Assembly (NCBI GenBank): GCA_037013495.1
Contig: CM072801.1
Span: 71,781,816 to 71,845,815, forward strand
DNA length: 64,000 nt
Source of the DNA: Hippophae tibetana
Taxonomy: Eukaryota > Streptophyta > Magnoliopsida > Rosales > Elaeagnaceae
Reading direction: 5' to 3'
Below the pieces are notes generated by a model, which did not search any database, was not told the origin of the DNA, and saw nothing but the letters and a program-made list of their open reading frames with translations. Positions 50,182 to 63,941 of the stretch are shown in pieces. Numbering within the stretch: the stretch's first letter is position 1; each line of letters opens with the position of its first letter. Both the position numbers and the translations under genes were made by a program.

Positions 50182-53100
50182 TTGGTCGCACCCTATTACC
50201 TTTTTTTGTGTTCTTGTTCTTTCGAATTCTAATTCTATCATCTTAACCATGATTGAAGCAATTCAACCTTTCTTATTCTTTGTGTTCCTAGGTACATATG
50301 TTGTCCGCGAAAAGGATTTGCATTGTTTGGTATCATAGCCTTGGTTGCTGAAAATGGTTTATCTATATTTTTTTATCTACTTTTTGAATTTTAGAATTAT
50401 AAAAATTTGTCGTTTGATTGTTTTCTACTTTCTTAAGTCAGATATCAGAAAAAAAAAATTAAATTGTGTCCTTAAAGTCGAGTGTTTTCTTTCAATTTTG
50501 TTGTCATTGTTTTTCTATTTAGATTTCATTTAGTAGCTTTCCTTAGTTTCACGGTATTTTTTTCTCGTTATTTCATTTTTGTGTTCAACCTATCTATGTT
50601 TTTGAAAAAAACAATAAAGTTACTACAGTTCACAATTTCAAAACAAAAAGAAGTTATCAATTGGGGTTGAAACTATAAACTGTCATAACTTTTGACTCGT
50701 ATATCGAAACGACTATTATTATATATCAAATCGAAACATGTTTCCATACATAAAAAACACACTATAGCAGTAGTTTTTCTATTCCCATATTTTAACCCAG
50801 ATTCCATCGTTTACACTACTTATAGACGTCTTAAAATTTGGTCGCACCCTATTACCTTTTTTTGTGTTCTTGTTCTTTCGGATACCAATTCTATCATCTT
50901 AATCATATTTTAAGCAATTCAACCTTTCTTATTCTTTGTGTTCCTAGGTACATATGTTGTCCGCGAAAAGGATTTGCATTGTTTGGTATCATAGCCTTGG
51001 TTGCTGAAAATGGTTTATCTATATTTTTTTATCTACTTTTTGAATTTTAGAATTATAAAAATTTGTCGTTTGATTGTTTTCTGCTTTCTTCAGTCAGATA
51101 TTCGAAAAAAGAATCAAATTGTGTCCTTAAAGTCGAGTGTTTTTTTTCAAATTTGTTGTCATTCTTTCCCTATTTGGATTTCATTTCGTAGCTTTCCTTA
51201 GTTTCACGGTATTTTTTTCTCGTTATTTCATTTTTTTGTTCAACCTATCTATGTTTTTGAAAAAAACAAGAAAGTTACTACAGTTCACAATTTCAAAACA
51301 AACAGAAGTTATCAATTGGGGTTGAAACTATAAACTTTCATAACTTTTGACTCGTATATCGAAACGACTATTATTATATATCAAATCGAAACATGTTTCC
51401 ATACATAAAAAACACACTATAGCAGTAGTTTTTCTATTCCCATATTTTAACCTAGATTCCATCGTTTACACTACTTATAGACGTCTTAAAATTTGGTCGC
51501 AGCCTATTACCTTTTTTTGTGTTCTTGTTCTTTCGAATTCCAATTCTATCATCTTAACCATGTTTTAAGCAATTCAACCTTTCTTATTCTTTGTATTCAT
51601 AGGTACATATGTTGTTCGCGAAAAGGATTTGCATTGTTTGGTATCATAGCCTTGGTTGCTGAAAATGGTTTATCTATCGTTATTTATCTATTTTGTGAAT
51701 TTTAGATTTTTAAAAATTTGTGCTTTGATTGTTTTCTGCTTTCTTAAGTCAGATATAAGAAAAAAGAATTAAATTGTGTCCTTAAAGTCGAGTGTTTTCT
51801 TTCAATTTTGTTGTCATTCTTTTCCTATTTGGATTTCATTTCGTAGATTTCCTTAGTTTCATGGTATTTTTTTCTCGTTATTTCATTTTTTTGTTCCACC
51901 TATCTATGTTTTTGAAAAAAAACAAGAAAGTTACTACAGTTCACAATTTCAAAACAAAAAGAAGTTATCAATTGGGGTTGAAACTATAAACTTTCATAAC
52001 TTTTGACTCTTATATCGAAACGACTATTATAATATATCAAATCGAAACATGTTTCCATACATAAAAAACACACTATAGCAGTAGTTTTTCTATTCTCATA
52101 TTTTAACCCAGATTCCATCGTTTACACTACTTATAGACGTCTTAAAATTTTGTCGCACCCTATTACCTTTTTTGTGTTCTTGTTCTTTCGGATACCAATT
52201 CTATCATCTTAATCATATTTTAAGCAATTCAACCTTTCTTATTCTTTGTGTTCCTAGGTACATATGTTGTCCGCGAAAAGGATTTGCATTGTTTGGTATC
52301 ATAGCCTTGGTTGCTGAAAATGGTTTATCTATATTTTTTTATCTACTTTTTGAATTTTAGAATTATAAAAATTTGTCGTTTGATTGTTTTCTGCTTTCTT
52401 CAGTCAGATATCCAAAAAAAGAATCAAATTGTGTCCTTAAAGTCGATTTTTTTTTTCAAATTTGTTGTCATTCTTTTCCTATTTGGATTTCATTTCGTAG
52501 CTTTCCTTAGTTTCACGGTATTTTTTTCTCGTTATTTCATTTTTTTGTTCAACCTATCTATGTTTTTGAAAAAAACAAGAAAGTTACTACAGTTCACAAT
52601 TTCAAAACAAAAAGAAGTTATCAATTGGGGTTGAAACTATAAACTGTTATAACTTTTGCCTCGTATATCGAAACGACTATTATTATATATCAAATCGAAA
52701 CATGTTTCCATACATAAAAAACACACTATAGCAGTAGTTTTTCTATTCTCATATTTTAACCTAGATTCCATCGTTTACACTACTTATAGACGTCTTAAAA
52801 TTTGGTCGCACCCTATTACCTTTTTTGTGTTCTTGTTCTTTCGAATTCCAATTCTATCATCTTAACCATGTTTTAAGCAATTCAACCTTTCTTATTCTTT
52901 GTATTCATAGGTACATATGTTGTTCGCGAAAAGGATTTGCATTGTTTGGTATCATAGCCTTGGTTGCTGAAAATGGTTTATCTATCGTTATTTATCTATT
53001 TTGTGAATTTTAGATTTTTAAAAATTTGTGCTTTGATTGTTTTCTGCTTTCTTAAGTCAGATATAAGAAAAAAGAATTAAATTGTGTCCTTAAAGTCGAG

Positions 53101-53456
53101 TGTTTTCTTTCAATTTTGTTGTCATTCTTTTCCTATTTGGATTTCATTTCGTAGATTTCCTTAGTTTCACGGTATTTTTTTCTCGTTATTTCATTTTTTT
53201 GTTCAACCTATCTATGTTTTTGAAAAAAAACAAGAAAGTTACTACAGTTCACAATTTCAAAACAAAAAGAAGTTATCAATTGGGGTTGAAACTATAAACT
53301 TTCATAACTTTTGACTCTTATATCGAAACGACTATTATAATATATCAAATCGAAACATGTTTCCATACATAAAAAACACACTATAGCAGTAGTTTTTCTA
53401 TTCTCATATTTTAACCCAGATTCCATCGTTTACACTACTTATAGACGTCTTAAAAT
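50182..53456. repeat. Mixed block, units E-like, G, E, G', E
   Basis: Anchors are at 50182, 50838, 51493, 52149 and 52802. Odd single-copy variants are ACCATGATTGAAG near 50247, GTCGCAGCC near 51496, and a long T run after AAAGTCGAT near 52447. All tails are beta. The alternation of TCGAATTCC-type and TCGGATACC-type units is loose, with no exact dimer. Confidence 0.85.
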
Positions 53457-56400
53457 TTGGTCGCACCCTATTACCTTTTTTTGTGTTCTTGTTCTTTCGG
53501 ATACCAATTCTATCATCTTAATCATATTTTAAGCAATTCAACCTTTCTTATTCTTTGTGTTCCTAGGTACATATGTTGTCCGCGAAAAGGATTTGCATTG
53601 TTTGGTATCATAGCCTTGGTTGCTGAAAATGGTTTATCTATATTTTTTTATCTACTTTTTGAATTTTAGAATTATAAAAATTTGTCGTTTGATTGTTTTC
53701 TGCTTTCTTCAGTCAGATATTCGAAAAAAGAATCAAATTGTGTCCTTAAAGTCGAGTGTTTTTTTTCAAATTTGTTGTCATTCTTTCCCTATTTGGATTT
53801 CATTTCGTAGCTTTCCTTAGTTTCACGGTATTTTTTTCTCGTTATTTCATTTTTTTGTTCAACCTATCTATGTTTTTGAAAAAAAACAAGAAAGTTACTA
53901 CAGTTCACAATTTCAAAACGAAAAGAAGTTATCAATTGGGGTTGAAACTATAAACTTTCATAACTTTTGACTCTTATATCGAAACGACTATTATAATATA
54001 TCAAATCGAAACAGGTTTCCATACATAAAAAACACACTATAGCAGTAGTTTTTCTATTCCCATATTTTAACCCAGATTCCATCGTTTACACTACTTATAG
54101 ACGTCTTAAAATTTGGTCGCACCCTATTACCTTTTTTTGTGTTCTTGTTCTTTCGGATACCAATTCTATCATCTTAATCATATTTTAAGCAATTCAACCT
54201 TTCTTATTCTTTGTGTTCCTAGGTACATATGTTGTCCGCGAAAAGGATTTGCATTGTTTGGTATCATAGCCTTGGTTGCTGAAAATGGTTTATCTATATT
54301 TTTTTATCTACTTTTTGAATTTTAGAATTATAAAAATTTGTCGTTTGATTGTTTTCTGCTTTCTTCAGTCAGATATTCGAAAAAAGAATCAAATTGTGTC
54401 CTTAAAGTCGAGTGTTTTTTTTCAAATTTGTTGTCATTCTTTCCCTATTTGGATTTCATTTCGTAGCTTTCCTTAGTTTCACGGTATTTTTTTCTCGTTA
54501 TTTCATTTTTTTGTTCAACCTATCTATGTTATTGAAAAAAAACAAGAAAGTTACTACAGTTCACAATTTCAAAACAAAAAGAAGTTATCAATTGGGGTTG
54601 AAACTATAAACTTTCATAACTTTTGACTCTTATATCGAAAGGACTATTATAATATATCAAATCGAAACATGTTTCCATACATAAAAAACACACTATAGCA
54701 GTAGTTTTTCTATTCTCATATTTTAACCCAGATTCCATCGTTTACACTACTTATAGACGTCTTAAAATTTGGTCGCACCCTATTACCTTTTTTTGTGTTC
54801 TTGTTCTTTCGGATACCAATTCTATCATCTTAATCATATTTTAAGCAATTCAACCTTTCTTATTCTTTGTGTTCCCAGGTACATATGTTGTACGCGAAAA
54901 GGATTTGCATTGTTTGGTATCATAGCCTTGGTTGCTGAAAATGGTTTATCTATATTTTTTTATCTACTTTTTGAATTTTAGAATTATAAAAATTTGTTGT
55001 TTGATTGTTTTCTGCTTTCTTCAGTCAGATATCCAAAAAAAGAATCAAATTGTGTCCTTAAAGTCGAGTGTTTTTTTTCAAATTTGTTGTCATTCTTTCC
55101 CTATTTGGATTTCATTTCGTAGCTTTCCTTAGTTTCACGGTATTTTTTTCTCGTTATTTCAGTTTTTTGTTCAACCTATCTATGTTTTTGAAAAAAAACA
55201 AGAAAGTTACTACAGTTCACAATTTCAAAACAAAAAGAAGTTATCAATTGGGGTTGAAACTATAAACTTTCATAACTTTTGACTCTTATATCGAAACGAC
55301 TATTATAATATATCAAATCGAAACATGTTTCCATACATAAAAAACACACTATAGCAGTAGTTTTTCTATTCCCATATTTTAACCCAGATTCCATCGTTTA
55401 CACTACTTATAGACGTCTTAAAATTTGGTCGCACCCTATTACCTTTTTTTGTGTTCTTGTTCTTTCGGATACCAATTCTATCATCTTAATCATATTTTAA
55501 GCAATTCAACCTTTCTTATTCTTTGTGTTCCTAGGTACATATGTTGTCCGCGAAAAGGATTTGCATTGTTTGGTAACATAGCCTTGGTTGCTGAAAATGG
55601 TTTATCTATATTTTTTTATCTACTTTTTGAATTTTAGAATTATAAAAATTTGTCGTTTGATTGTTTTCTGCTTTCTTCAGTCAGATATTCGAAAAAAGAA
55701 TCAAATTGTGTCCTTAAAGTCGAGTGTTTTCTTTCAATTTTGTTGTCATTCTTTTCCTATTTGGATTTCATTTCGTAGATTTCCTTAGTTTCACGGTATT
55801 TTTTTCTCGTTATTTCATTTTTTTGTTCAACCTATCTATGTTTTTGAAAAAAAACAAGAAAGTTACTACAGTTCACAATTTCAAAACAAAAAGAAGTTAT
55901 CAATTGGGGTTGAAACTATAAACTTTCATAACTTTTGACTCTTATATCGAAACGACTATTATAATATATCAAATCGAAACATGTTTCCATACATAAAAAA
56001 CACACTATAGCAGTAGTTTTTCTATTCCCATATTTTAACCCAGATTCCATCGTTTACACTACTTATAGACGTCTTAAAATTTGGTCGCACCCTATTACCT
56101 TTTTTTGTGTTCTTGTTCTTTCGGATACCAATTCTATCATCTTAATCATATTTTAAGCAATTCAACCTTTCTTATTCTTTGTGTTCCTAGGTACATATGT
56201 TGTCCGCGAAAAGGATTTGCATTGTTTGGTAACATAGCCTTGGTTGCTGAAAATGGTTTATCTATATTTTTTTATCTACTTTTTGAATTTTAGAATTATA
56301 AAAATTTGTCGTTTGATTGTTTTCTGCTTTCTTCAGTCAGATATTCGAAAAAAGAATCAAATTGTCTCCTTAAAGTCGAGTGTTTTCTTTCAATTTTGTT

Positions 56401-59357
56401 GTCATTCTTTTCCTATTTGGATTTCATTTCGTAGATTTCCTTAGTTTCACGGTATTTTTTTCTCGTTATTTCATTTTTTTGTTCAACCTATCTATGTTTT
56501 TGAAAAAAAACAAGAAAGTTACTACAGTTCACAATTTCAAAACAAAAAGAAGTTATCAATTGGGGTTGAAACTATAAACTTTCATAACTTTTGACTCTTA
56601 TATCGAAACGACTATTATAATATATCAAATCGAAACATGTTTCCATACATAAAAAACACACTATAGCAGTAGTTTTTCTATTCTCATATTTTAACCCAGA
56701 TTCCATCGTTTACACTACTTATAGACGTCTTAAAATTTGGTCGCACCCTATTACCTTTTTTGTGTTCTTGTTCTTTCGGATACCAATTCTATCATCTTAA
56801 TCATATTTTAAGCAATTCAACCTTTCTTATTCTTTGTGTTCCCAGGTACATATGTTGTCCGCGAAAAGGATTTGCATTGTTTGGTATCATAGCCTTGGTT
56901 GCTGAAAATGGTTTATCTATATTTTTTTATCTACTTTTTGAATTTTAGAATTATAAAAATTTGTTGTTTGATTGTTTTCTGCTTTCTTCAGTCAGATATC
57001 CGAAAAAAGAATCAAATTATGTCCTTAAAGTCGAGTGTTTTTTTTCAAATTTGTTGTCATTCTTTTCCTATTTGGATTTCATTTCGTAGCTTTCCTTAGT
57101 TTCACGGTATTTTTTTCTCGTTATTTCATTTTTTTGTTCAACCTATCTATGTTTTTGAAAAAAAACAAGAAAGTTACTACAGTTCACAATTTCAAAACAA
57201 AAAGAAGTTATCAATTGGGGTTGAAACTATAAACTTTCATAACTTTTGACTCTTATATCGAAACGACTATTATAATATATCAAATCGAAACATGTTTCCA
57301 TACATAAAAAACACACTATAGCAGTAGTTTTTCTATTCCCATATTTTAACCCAGATTCCATCGTTTACACTACTTATAGACGTCTTAAAATTTGGTCGCA
57401 CCCTATTACCTTTTTTTGTGTTCTTGTTCTTTCGGATACCAATTCTATCATCTTAATCATATTTTAAGCAATTCAACCTTTCTTATTCTTTGTGTTCCTA
57501 GGTACATATGTTGTCCGCGAAAAGGATTTGCATTGTTTGGTATCATAGCCTTGGTTGCTGAAAATGGTTTATCTATATTTTTTTATCTACTTTTTGAATT
57601 TTAGAATTATAAAAATTTGTCGTTTGATTGTTTTCTGCTTTCTTCAGTCAGATATTCGAAAAAAGAATCAAATTGTCTCCTTCAAGTGGACTATTTTCTT
57701 TCAATTTTGTTGTCATTATTTTCCTATTTGGATTTCATTTGGTAGATTTCCTTAGTTTCACGGTATTTTTTTCTCGTTATTTCATTTTTTTGTTCAACCT
57801 ATCTATGTTTTTGAAAAAAAACAAGAAAGTTACTACAGTTCACAATTTCAAAACAAAAAGAAGTTATCAATTGGGGTTGAAACTATAAACTTTCATAACT
57901 TTTGACTCTTATATCGAAACGACTATTATAATATATCAAATCGAAACATGTTTCCATACATAAAAAACACACTATAGCAGTAGTTTTTCTATTCCCATAT
58001 TTTAACCCAGATTCCATCGTTTACACCACTTATAGACGTCTTAAAATTTGGTCGCACCCTATTACCTTTTTTTGTGTTCTTGTTCTTTCGGATACCAATT
58101 CTATCATCTTAATCATATTTTAAGCAATTCAACCTTTCTTATTCTTTGTGTTCCTAGGTACATATGTTGTCCGCGAAAAGGATTTGCATTGTTTGGTAAC
58201 ATAGCCTTGGTTGCTGAAAATGGTTTATCTATATTTTTTTATCTACTTTTTGAATTTTAGAATTATAAAAATTTGTCGTTTGATTGTTTTCTGCTTTCTT
58301 CAGTCAGATATTCGAAAAAAGAATCAAATTGTCTCCTTAAAGTCGAGTGTTTTCTTTCAATTTTGTTGTCATTCTTTTCCTATTTGGATTTCATTTCGTA
58401 GATTTCCTTAGTTTCACGGTATTTTTTTCTCGTTATTTCATTTTTTTGTTCAACCTATCTATGTTTTTGAAAAAAAACAAGAAAGTTACTACAGTTCACA
58501 ATTTCAAAACAAAAAGAAGTTATCAATTGGGGTTGAAACTATAAACTTTCATAACTTTTGACTCTTATATCGAAACGACTATTATAATATATCAAATCGA
58601 AACATGTTTCCATACATAAAAAACACACTATAGCAGTAGTTTTTCTATTCTCATATTTTAACCCAGATTCCATCGTTTACACTACTTATAGACGTCTTAA
58701 AATTTTGTCGCACCCTATTACCTTTTTTGTGTTCTTGTTCTTTCGGATACCAATTCTATCATCTTAATCATATTTTAAGCAATTCAACCTTTCTTATTCT
58801 TTGTGTTCCTAGGTACATATGTTGTCCGCGAAAAGGATTTGCATTGTTTGGTATCATAGCCTTGGTTGCTGAAAATGGTTTATCTATATTTTTTTATCTA
58901 CTTTTTGAATTTTAGAATTATAAAAATTTGTCGTTTGATTGTTTTCTGCTTTCTTCAGTCAGATATCCGAAAAAAGAATCAAATTATGTCCTTAAAGTCG
59001 AGTTTTTTTTTTCAAATTTGTTGTCATTCTTTTCCTATTTGGATTTCATTTCGTAGCTTTCCTTAGTTTCACGGTATTTTTTTCTCGTTATTTCATTTTT
59101 TTGTTCAACCTATCTATGTTTTTGAAAAAAACAAGAAAGTTACTACAGTTCACAATTTCAAAACAAACAGAAGTTATCAATTGGGGTTGAAACTATAAAC
59201 TATCATAACTTTTGACTCGTATATCGAAACGACTATTATTATATATCAAATCGAAACATGTTTCCATACATAAAAAACACACTATAGCAGTAGTTTTTCT
59301 ATTCTCATATTTTAACCTAGATTCCATCGTTTACACTACTTATAGACGTCTTAAAAT
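53457..59357. repeat. Homogeneous run of nine G-type units (655-656 bp; last 654 bp)
   Basis: Unit starts are 53457, 54113, 54769, 55425, 56081, 56737, 57392, 58048 and 58704. All have TCGGATACC, TTAATCATATTTT, ATATTTTTTTATCTAC, TTAGAATTATAAAA and CTTCAGTCAG, with beta tails. Most also share GACTCTTATATCG; the last, 58704, has GACTCGTATATCG and a 654-bp length. No A or B unit intervenes. Units 55425, 56081 and 58048 share GGTAACATAG. Units 56081-56736 and 58048-58703 look identical by eye. Unit 57392 has a TCAAGTGGACTATT patch near 57682, otherwise typical of A units. This is the most uniform single-unit stretch in the window. Confidence 0.93.
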
Positions 59358-61977
59358 TTTGTCGCACCCTATTACCTTTTTTGTGTTCTTGTTCTTTCGG
59401 ATACCAATTCTATCATCTTAATCATATTTTAAGCAATTCAACCTTTCTTATTCTTTGTGTTCCTAGGTACATATGTTGTCCGCGAAAAGGATTTGCATTG
59501 TTTGGTATCATAGCCTTGGTTGCTGAAAATGGTTTATCTATATTTATTTATCTACTTTTTGAATTTTAGAATTATAAAAATTTGTGCTTTGATTGTTTTC
59601 TGCTTTCTTAAGTCAGATATCACGAAAAAAGAATTAAATTGTCTCCTTCAAGGGGACTATTTTCTTTCAATTTTGTTGTCATTATTTTCCTATTTGGATT
59701 TCATTTGGTAGATTTCCTTAGTTTCACGGTATTTTTTTCTCATTATTTCATTATTGTTTTCAATCCATCTATGTTTTTGAAAGAAACAAGAAAGTTACTG
59801 CAGTTCACAATTTCGAAACAAAAAGAAGTTATCAATTGGGGTTAAAACTGTAAACTGTTATAACTTTATACTCGTATATCGAAATGACTATTATAATATT
59901 TTAAATTGAAGCACGTTTCGATACATAAAAAACACACTATAGTAGTAGTTTTTCTATTCTCATATTTTAACCTAGATTCCATCGTTTACACTACTTATAG
60001 ACGTCTTAAAATTTGGTCGCACCCTATTACCTTTTTTTGTGTTCTTGTTCTTTCGAATTCCAATTCTATCATCTTAACCATGTTTTAAGCAATTCAACCT
60101 TTCTTATTCTTTGTATTCATAGGTACATATGTTGTTCGCGAAAAGGATTTGCATTGTTTGGTATCATAGCCTTGGTTGCTGAAAATGGTTTATCTATCGT
60201 TATTTATCTATTTTGTGAATTTTAGATTTTTAAAAATTTGTTTTTTGATTGTTTTCTGCTTTCTTAAGTCAGATATAAGAAAAAAGAATTAAATTGTGTC
60301 CTTAAAGTCGAGTGTTTTCTTTCAATTTTGTTGTCATTCTTTTCCTATTTGGATTTCATTTCGTAGATTTCCTTAGTTTCACGGTATTTTTTTCTCGTTA
60401 TTTCATTTTTTTGTTCAACCTATCTATGTTTTTGAAAAAAAACAAGAAAGTTACTACAGTTCACAATTTCAAAACAAAAAGAAGTTATCAATTGGGGTTG
60501 AAACTAAAACTTTCATAACTTTTGACTCTTATATCGAAACGACTATTATAATATATCAAATCGAAACATGTTTCCATACATAAAAAACACACTATAGCAG
60601 TAGTTTTTCTATTCTCATATTTTAACCCAGATTCCATCGTTTACACTACTTATAGATGTCTTAAAATTTTGTCGCACCCTATTACCTTTTTTGTGTTCTT
60701 GTTCTTTCGGATACCAATTCTATCATCTTAATCATATTTTAAGCAATTCAACCTTTCTTATTCTTTGTGTTCCTAGGTACATATGTTGTCCGCGAAAAGG
60801 ATTTGCATTGTTTGGTATCATAGCCTTGGTTGCTGAAAATGGTTTATCTATATTTATTTATCTACTTTTTGAATTTTAGAATTATAAAAATTTGTCGTTT
60901 GATTGTTTTCTACTTTCTTAAGTCAGATATCACGAAAAAAGAATTAAATTGTCTCCTTCAAGTGGACTATTTTCTTTCAATTTTGTTGTCATTATTTTCC
61001 TATTTGGATTTCATTTGGTAGATTTCCTTAGTTTCACGGTATTTTTTTCTCATTATTTCATTATTGTTTTCAATCCATCTATGTTTTTGAAAGAAACAAG
61101 AAAGTTACTGCAGTTCACAATTTCGAAACAAAAAGAAGTTATCAATTGGGGTTGAAACTATAAACTGTTATAACTTTTGACTCGTATATCGAAACGACTA
61201 TTATTATATATCAAATCGAAACATGTTTCCATACATAAAAAACACACTATAGCAGTAGTTTTTCTATTCTCATATTTTAACCTAGATTCCATCGTTTACA
61301 CTACTTATAGACGTCTTAAAATTTGGTCGCACCCTATTACCTTTTTTTGTGTTCTTGTTCTTTCGAATTCCAATTCTATCATCTTAACCATGTTTTAAGC
61401 AATTCAACCTTTCTTATTCTTTGTATTCATAGGTACATATGTTGTTCGCGAAAAGGATTTGCATTGTTTGGTATCATAGCCTTTGTTGCTGAAAATGGTT
61501 TATCTATCGTTATTTATCTATTTTGTGAATTTTAGATTTTTAAAAATTTGTGCTTTGATTGTTTTCTGCTTTCTTAAGTCAGATATCACGAAAAAAGAAT
61601 TAAATTGTGTCTTTCAAGTGGACTGTTTTCTTTCAATTTTGTTGTCATTCTTTTCCTATTTGGATTTCATTTCGTAGATTTCCTTAGTTTCACGGTATTT
61701 TTTTCTCGTTATTTCATTATTGTGTTCAATCTATCTATGTTTTTGAAAGAAACAAGAAAGTTACTGCAGTTCACAATTTCAAACAAAAAGAAGTTATCAA
61801 TTGGGGTTAAAACTGTAAACTGTTATAACTTTATACTCGTATATCGAAATGACTATTATAATATTTTAAATTGAAGCATGTTTCGATACATAAAAAACAC
61901 ACTATAGTAGTAGTTTTTCTATTCTCATATTTTAACCATGATTGCATGGTTTACACTACTTATAGATGTCTTAAACT
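59358..61977. repeat. Mixed block, units G', E, G', E
   Basis: Anchors are at 59358, 60013, 60668 and 61323. Units 59358 and 60668 share a rare body: TTGTCTCCTTCAAG, GTCATTATTTTCC, CATTTGGTAGATT, TTGTTTTCAATCCATC and TTTCGAAACAAAAAG. They are 1310 bp apart and look like a recent dimer duplication with different tails (alpha at about 59840, beta at about 61155). The 60013 unit has a 2-bp-shorter GAAACTAAAACTTTC tail near 60502. Confidence 0.88.
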
Positions 61978-62631
61978 TTGGTCGTACCAATTTCCTTTTT
62001 TTGTGTTCTTGTTCTTTCCAATTCCAATTCTATCATCATAATCATGTTTTAAGCAATTCAAACTTTCTTATTCTTTGTGTTCCTAGGTACATATGTTGTC
62101 CGCGAAAAGGATTTGCATTGTTTCGTATCATAGCCTTGGTTGCTGAAAATGGTTTATCTATATTTATTTATCTACTTTTTGAAATTTAGATTTATAAAAA
62201 TTTATCATTTGATTGTTTTCTAATTTCTTAATTCAGATATCAGAAAAAAGAATTAAATTGTGTCCTTAAAGTCGAGTGTTTTCTTTCAATTTTGTTGTCA
62301 TTCTTTTCCTATTTGGATTTCATTTCGTAGCTTTCCTTAGTTTCACGGTATTTTTTTCTCGTTATTTCATTTTTGTGTTCAACCTATCTATGTTTTTGAA
62401 AAAAACAAGAAAGTTACTACAGTTCACAATTTCAAAACAAAAAGAAGTTATCAATTGTGGTTGAAACTATAAACTTTCATAACTTTTGGCTCTTATATCG
62501 AAACGACTATTATAATATATCAAATCGAAACATGTTTCCATACATAAAAAACAGACTATAGCAGTAGTTTTTCTATTCTCATATTTTAACCCAGATTCCA
62601 TTGTTTACACTACTTATAGACGTCTTAAAAT
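61978..62631. repeat. Type N satellite unit, copy 2
   Basis: It shares TCGTACCAATTTCC, CATCATAATC, CAAACTTTC and TTTCGTATCATAG with the unit at 49528, and differs in AAACTTTGG at the anchor and in its body after about 62200. The only two N units lie 19 units apart with no N unit between. Confidence 0.88.
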
Positions 62632-63941
62632 TTTGTCGCACCCTATTACCTTTTTTTGTGTTCTTGTTCTTTCGGATACCAATTCTATCATCTTAATCAT
62701 GTTTTAAGCAATTCAACCTTTCTTATTCTTTGTGTTCCTAGGTACATATGTTGTCCGCGAAAAGGATTTGCATTGTTTGGTATCATAGCCTTGGTTGCTG
62801 AAAATGGTTTATCTATCGTTATTTATCTATTTTTTGAATTTTAGATTTTTAAAAATTTGTGCTTTGATTGTTTTCTGCTTTCTTCAGTCAGATATCACGA
62901 AAAAAGAATTAAATTGTGTCCTTCAAGTGGACTATTTTCTTTCAATTTTGTTGTCATTCTTTTCCTATTTGGATTTCATTTCGTAGATTTCCTTAGTTTC
63001 ACGGTATTTTTTTCTCATTATTTCATTATTGTTTTCAATCCATCTATGTTTTTGAAAGAAACAAGAAAGTTACTGCAGTTCACAATTTCGAAACAAAAAG
63101 AAGTTATCAATTGGGGTTAAAACTGTAAACTGTTATAACTTTATACTCGTATATCGAAATGACTATTATAATATTTTAAATTGAAGCACGTTTCGATACA
63201 TAAAAAACACACTATAGTAGTAGTTTTTCTATTCTCATATTTTAACCATGATTGCATGGTTTACACTACTTATAGACGTCTTAAAATTTGGTCGTACCCT
63301 ATTTCCTTTTTTTGTGTTCTTGTTCTTTCCAATTCCAATTCTATCATCTTAATCATGTTTTAAGCAATTCAACCTTTCTTATTCTTTGTGTTCCTAAGTA
63401 CATATGTTGTCCGCGAAAAGGATTTGCATTGTTTGGTATCATAGCCTTGGTTGCTGAAAATGGTTTATCTATCGTGTTTATCTACTTTTTGAAATTTAGA
63501 TTTATAAAAATTTATCGTTTGATTGATTTCTAATTTCTTAATTCAGATATCAGAAAAAAGAATTAAATTGTGTCCTTAAAGTCGAGTGTTTTCATTCAAT
63601 TTTGTTGTCATTCTTTTCCTATTTGGATTTAATTTCGTAGCTTTCCTTAGTTTCACGGTATTTTTTTCTCGTTATTTTATTATTGTGTTCAATCTATCTA
63701 TGTTTTTGAAAAAAACAAGAAAGTTACTACAGTTCACAATTTCAAAACAAAAAGAAGTTATCAATTGGGGTTGAAACTATAAACTTTCATAACTTTTGAC
63801 TCGTATATCGAAACGACTATTATAATATATCAAATCGAAACATGTTTCCATACATAAAAAACACACTATAGCAGTAGTTTTTCTATTATCATATTTTAAC
63901 CCAGATTCCATCGTTTACACTACTTATAGACGTCTTAAAAT
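62632..63941. repeat. Units U96-U97, mosaic
   Basis: Anchors are at 62632 and 63288. Unit 62632 has a G' head, an A/E-like middle with CTTCAGTCAG but without the 3-bp deletion, and the rare TTGTTTTCAATCCATC and TTTCGAAAC variants of 59358 and 60668. Unit 63288 has an alpha head, TATCGTGTTTATC near 63471 and private changes TCATTCAATTT and GGATTTAATTTC. Confidence 0.88.
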
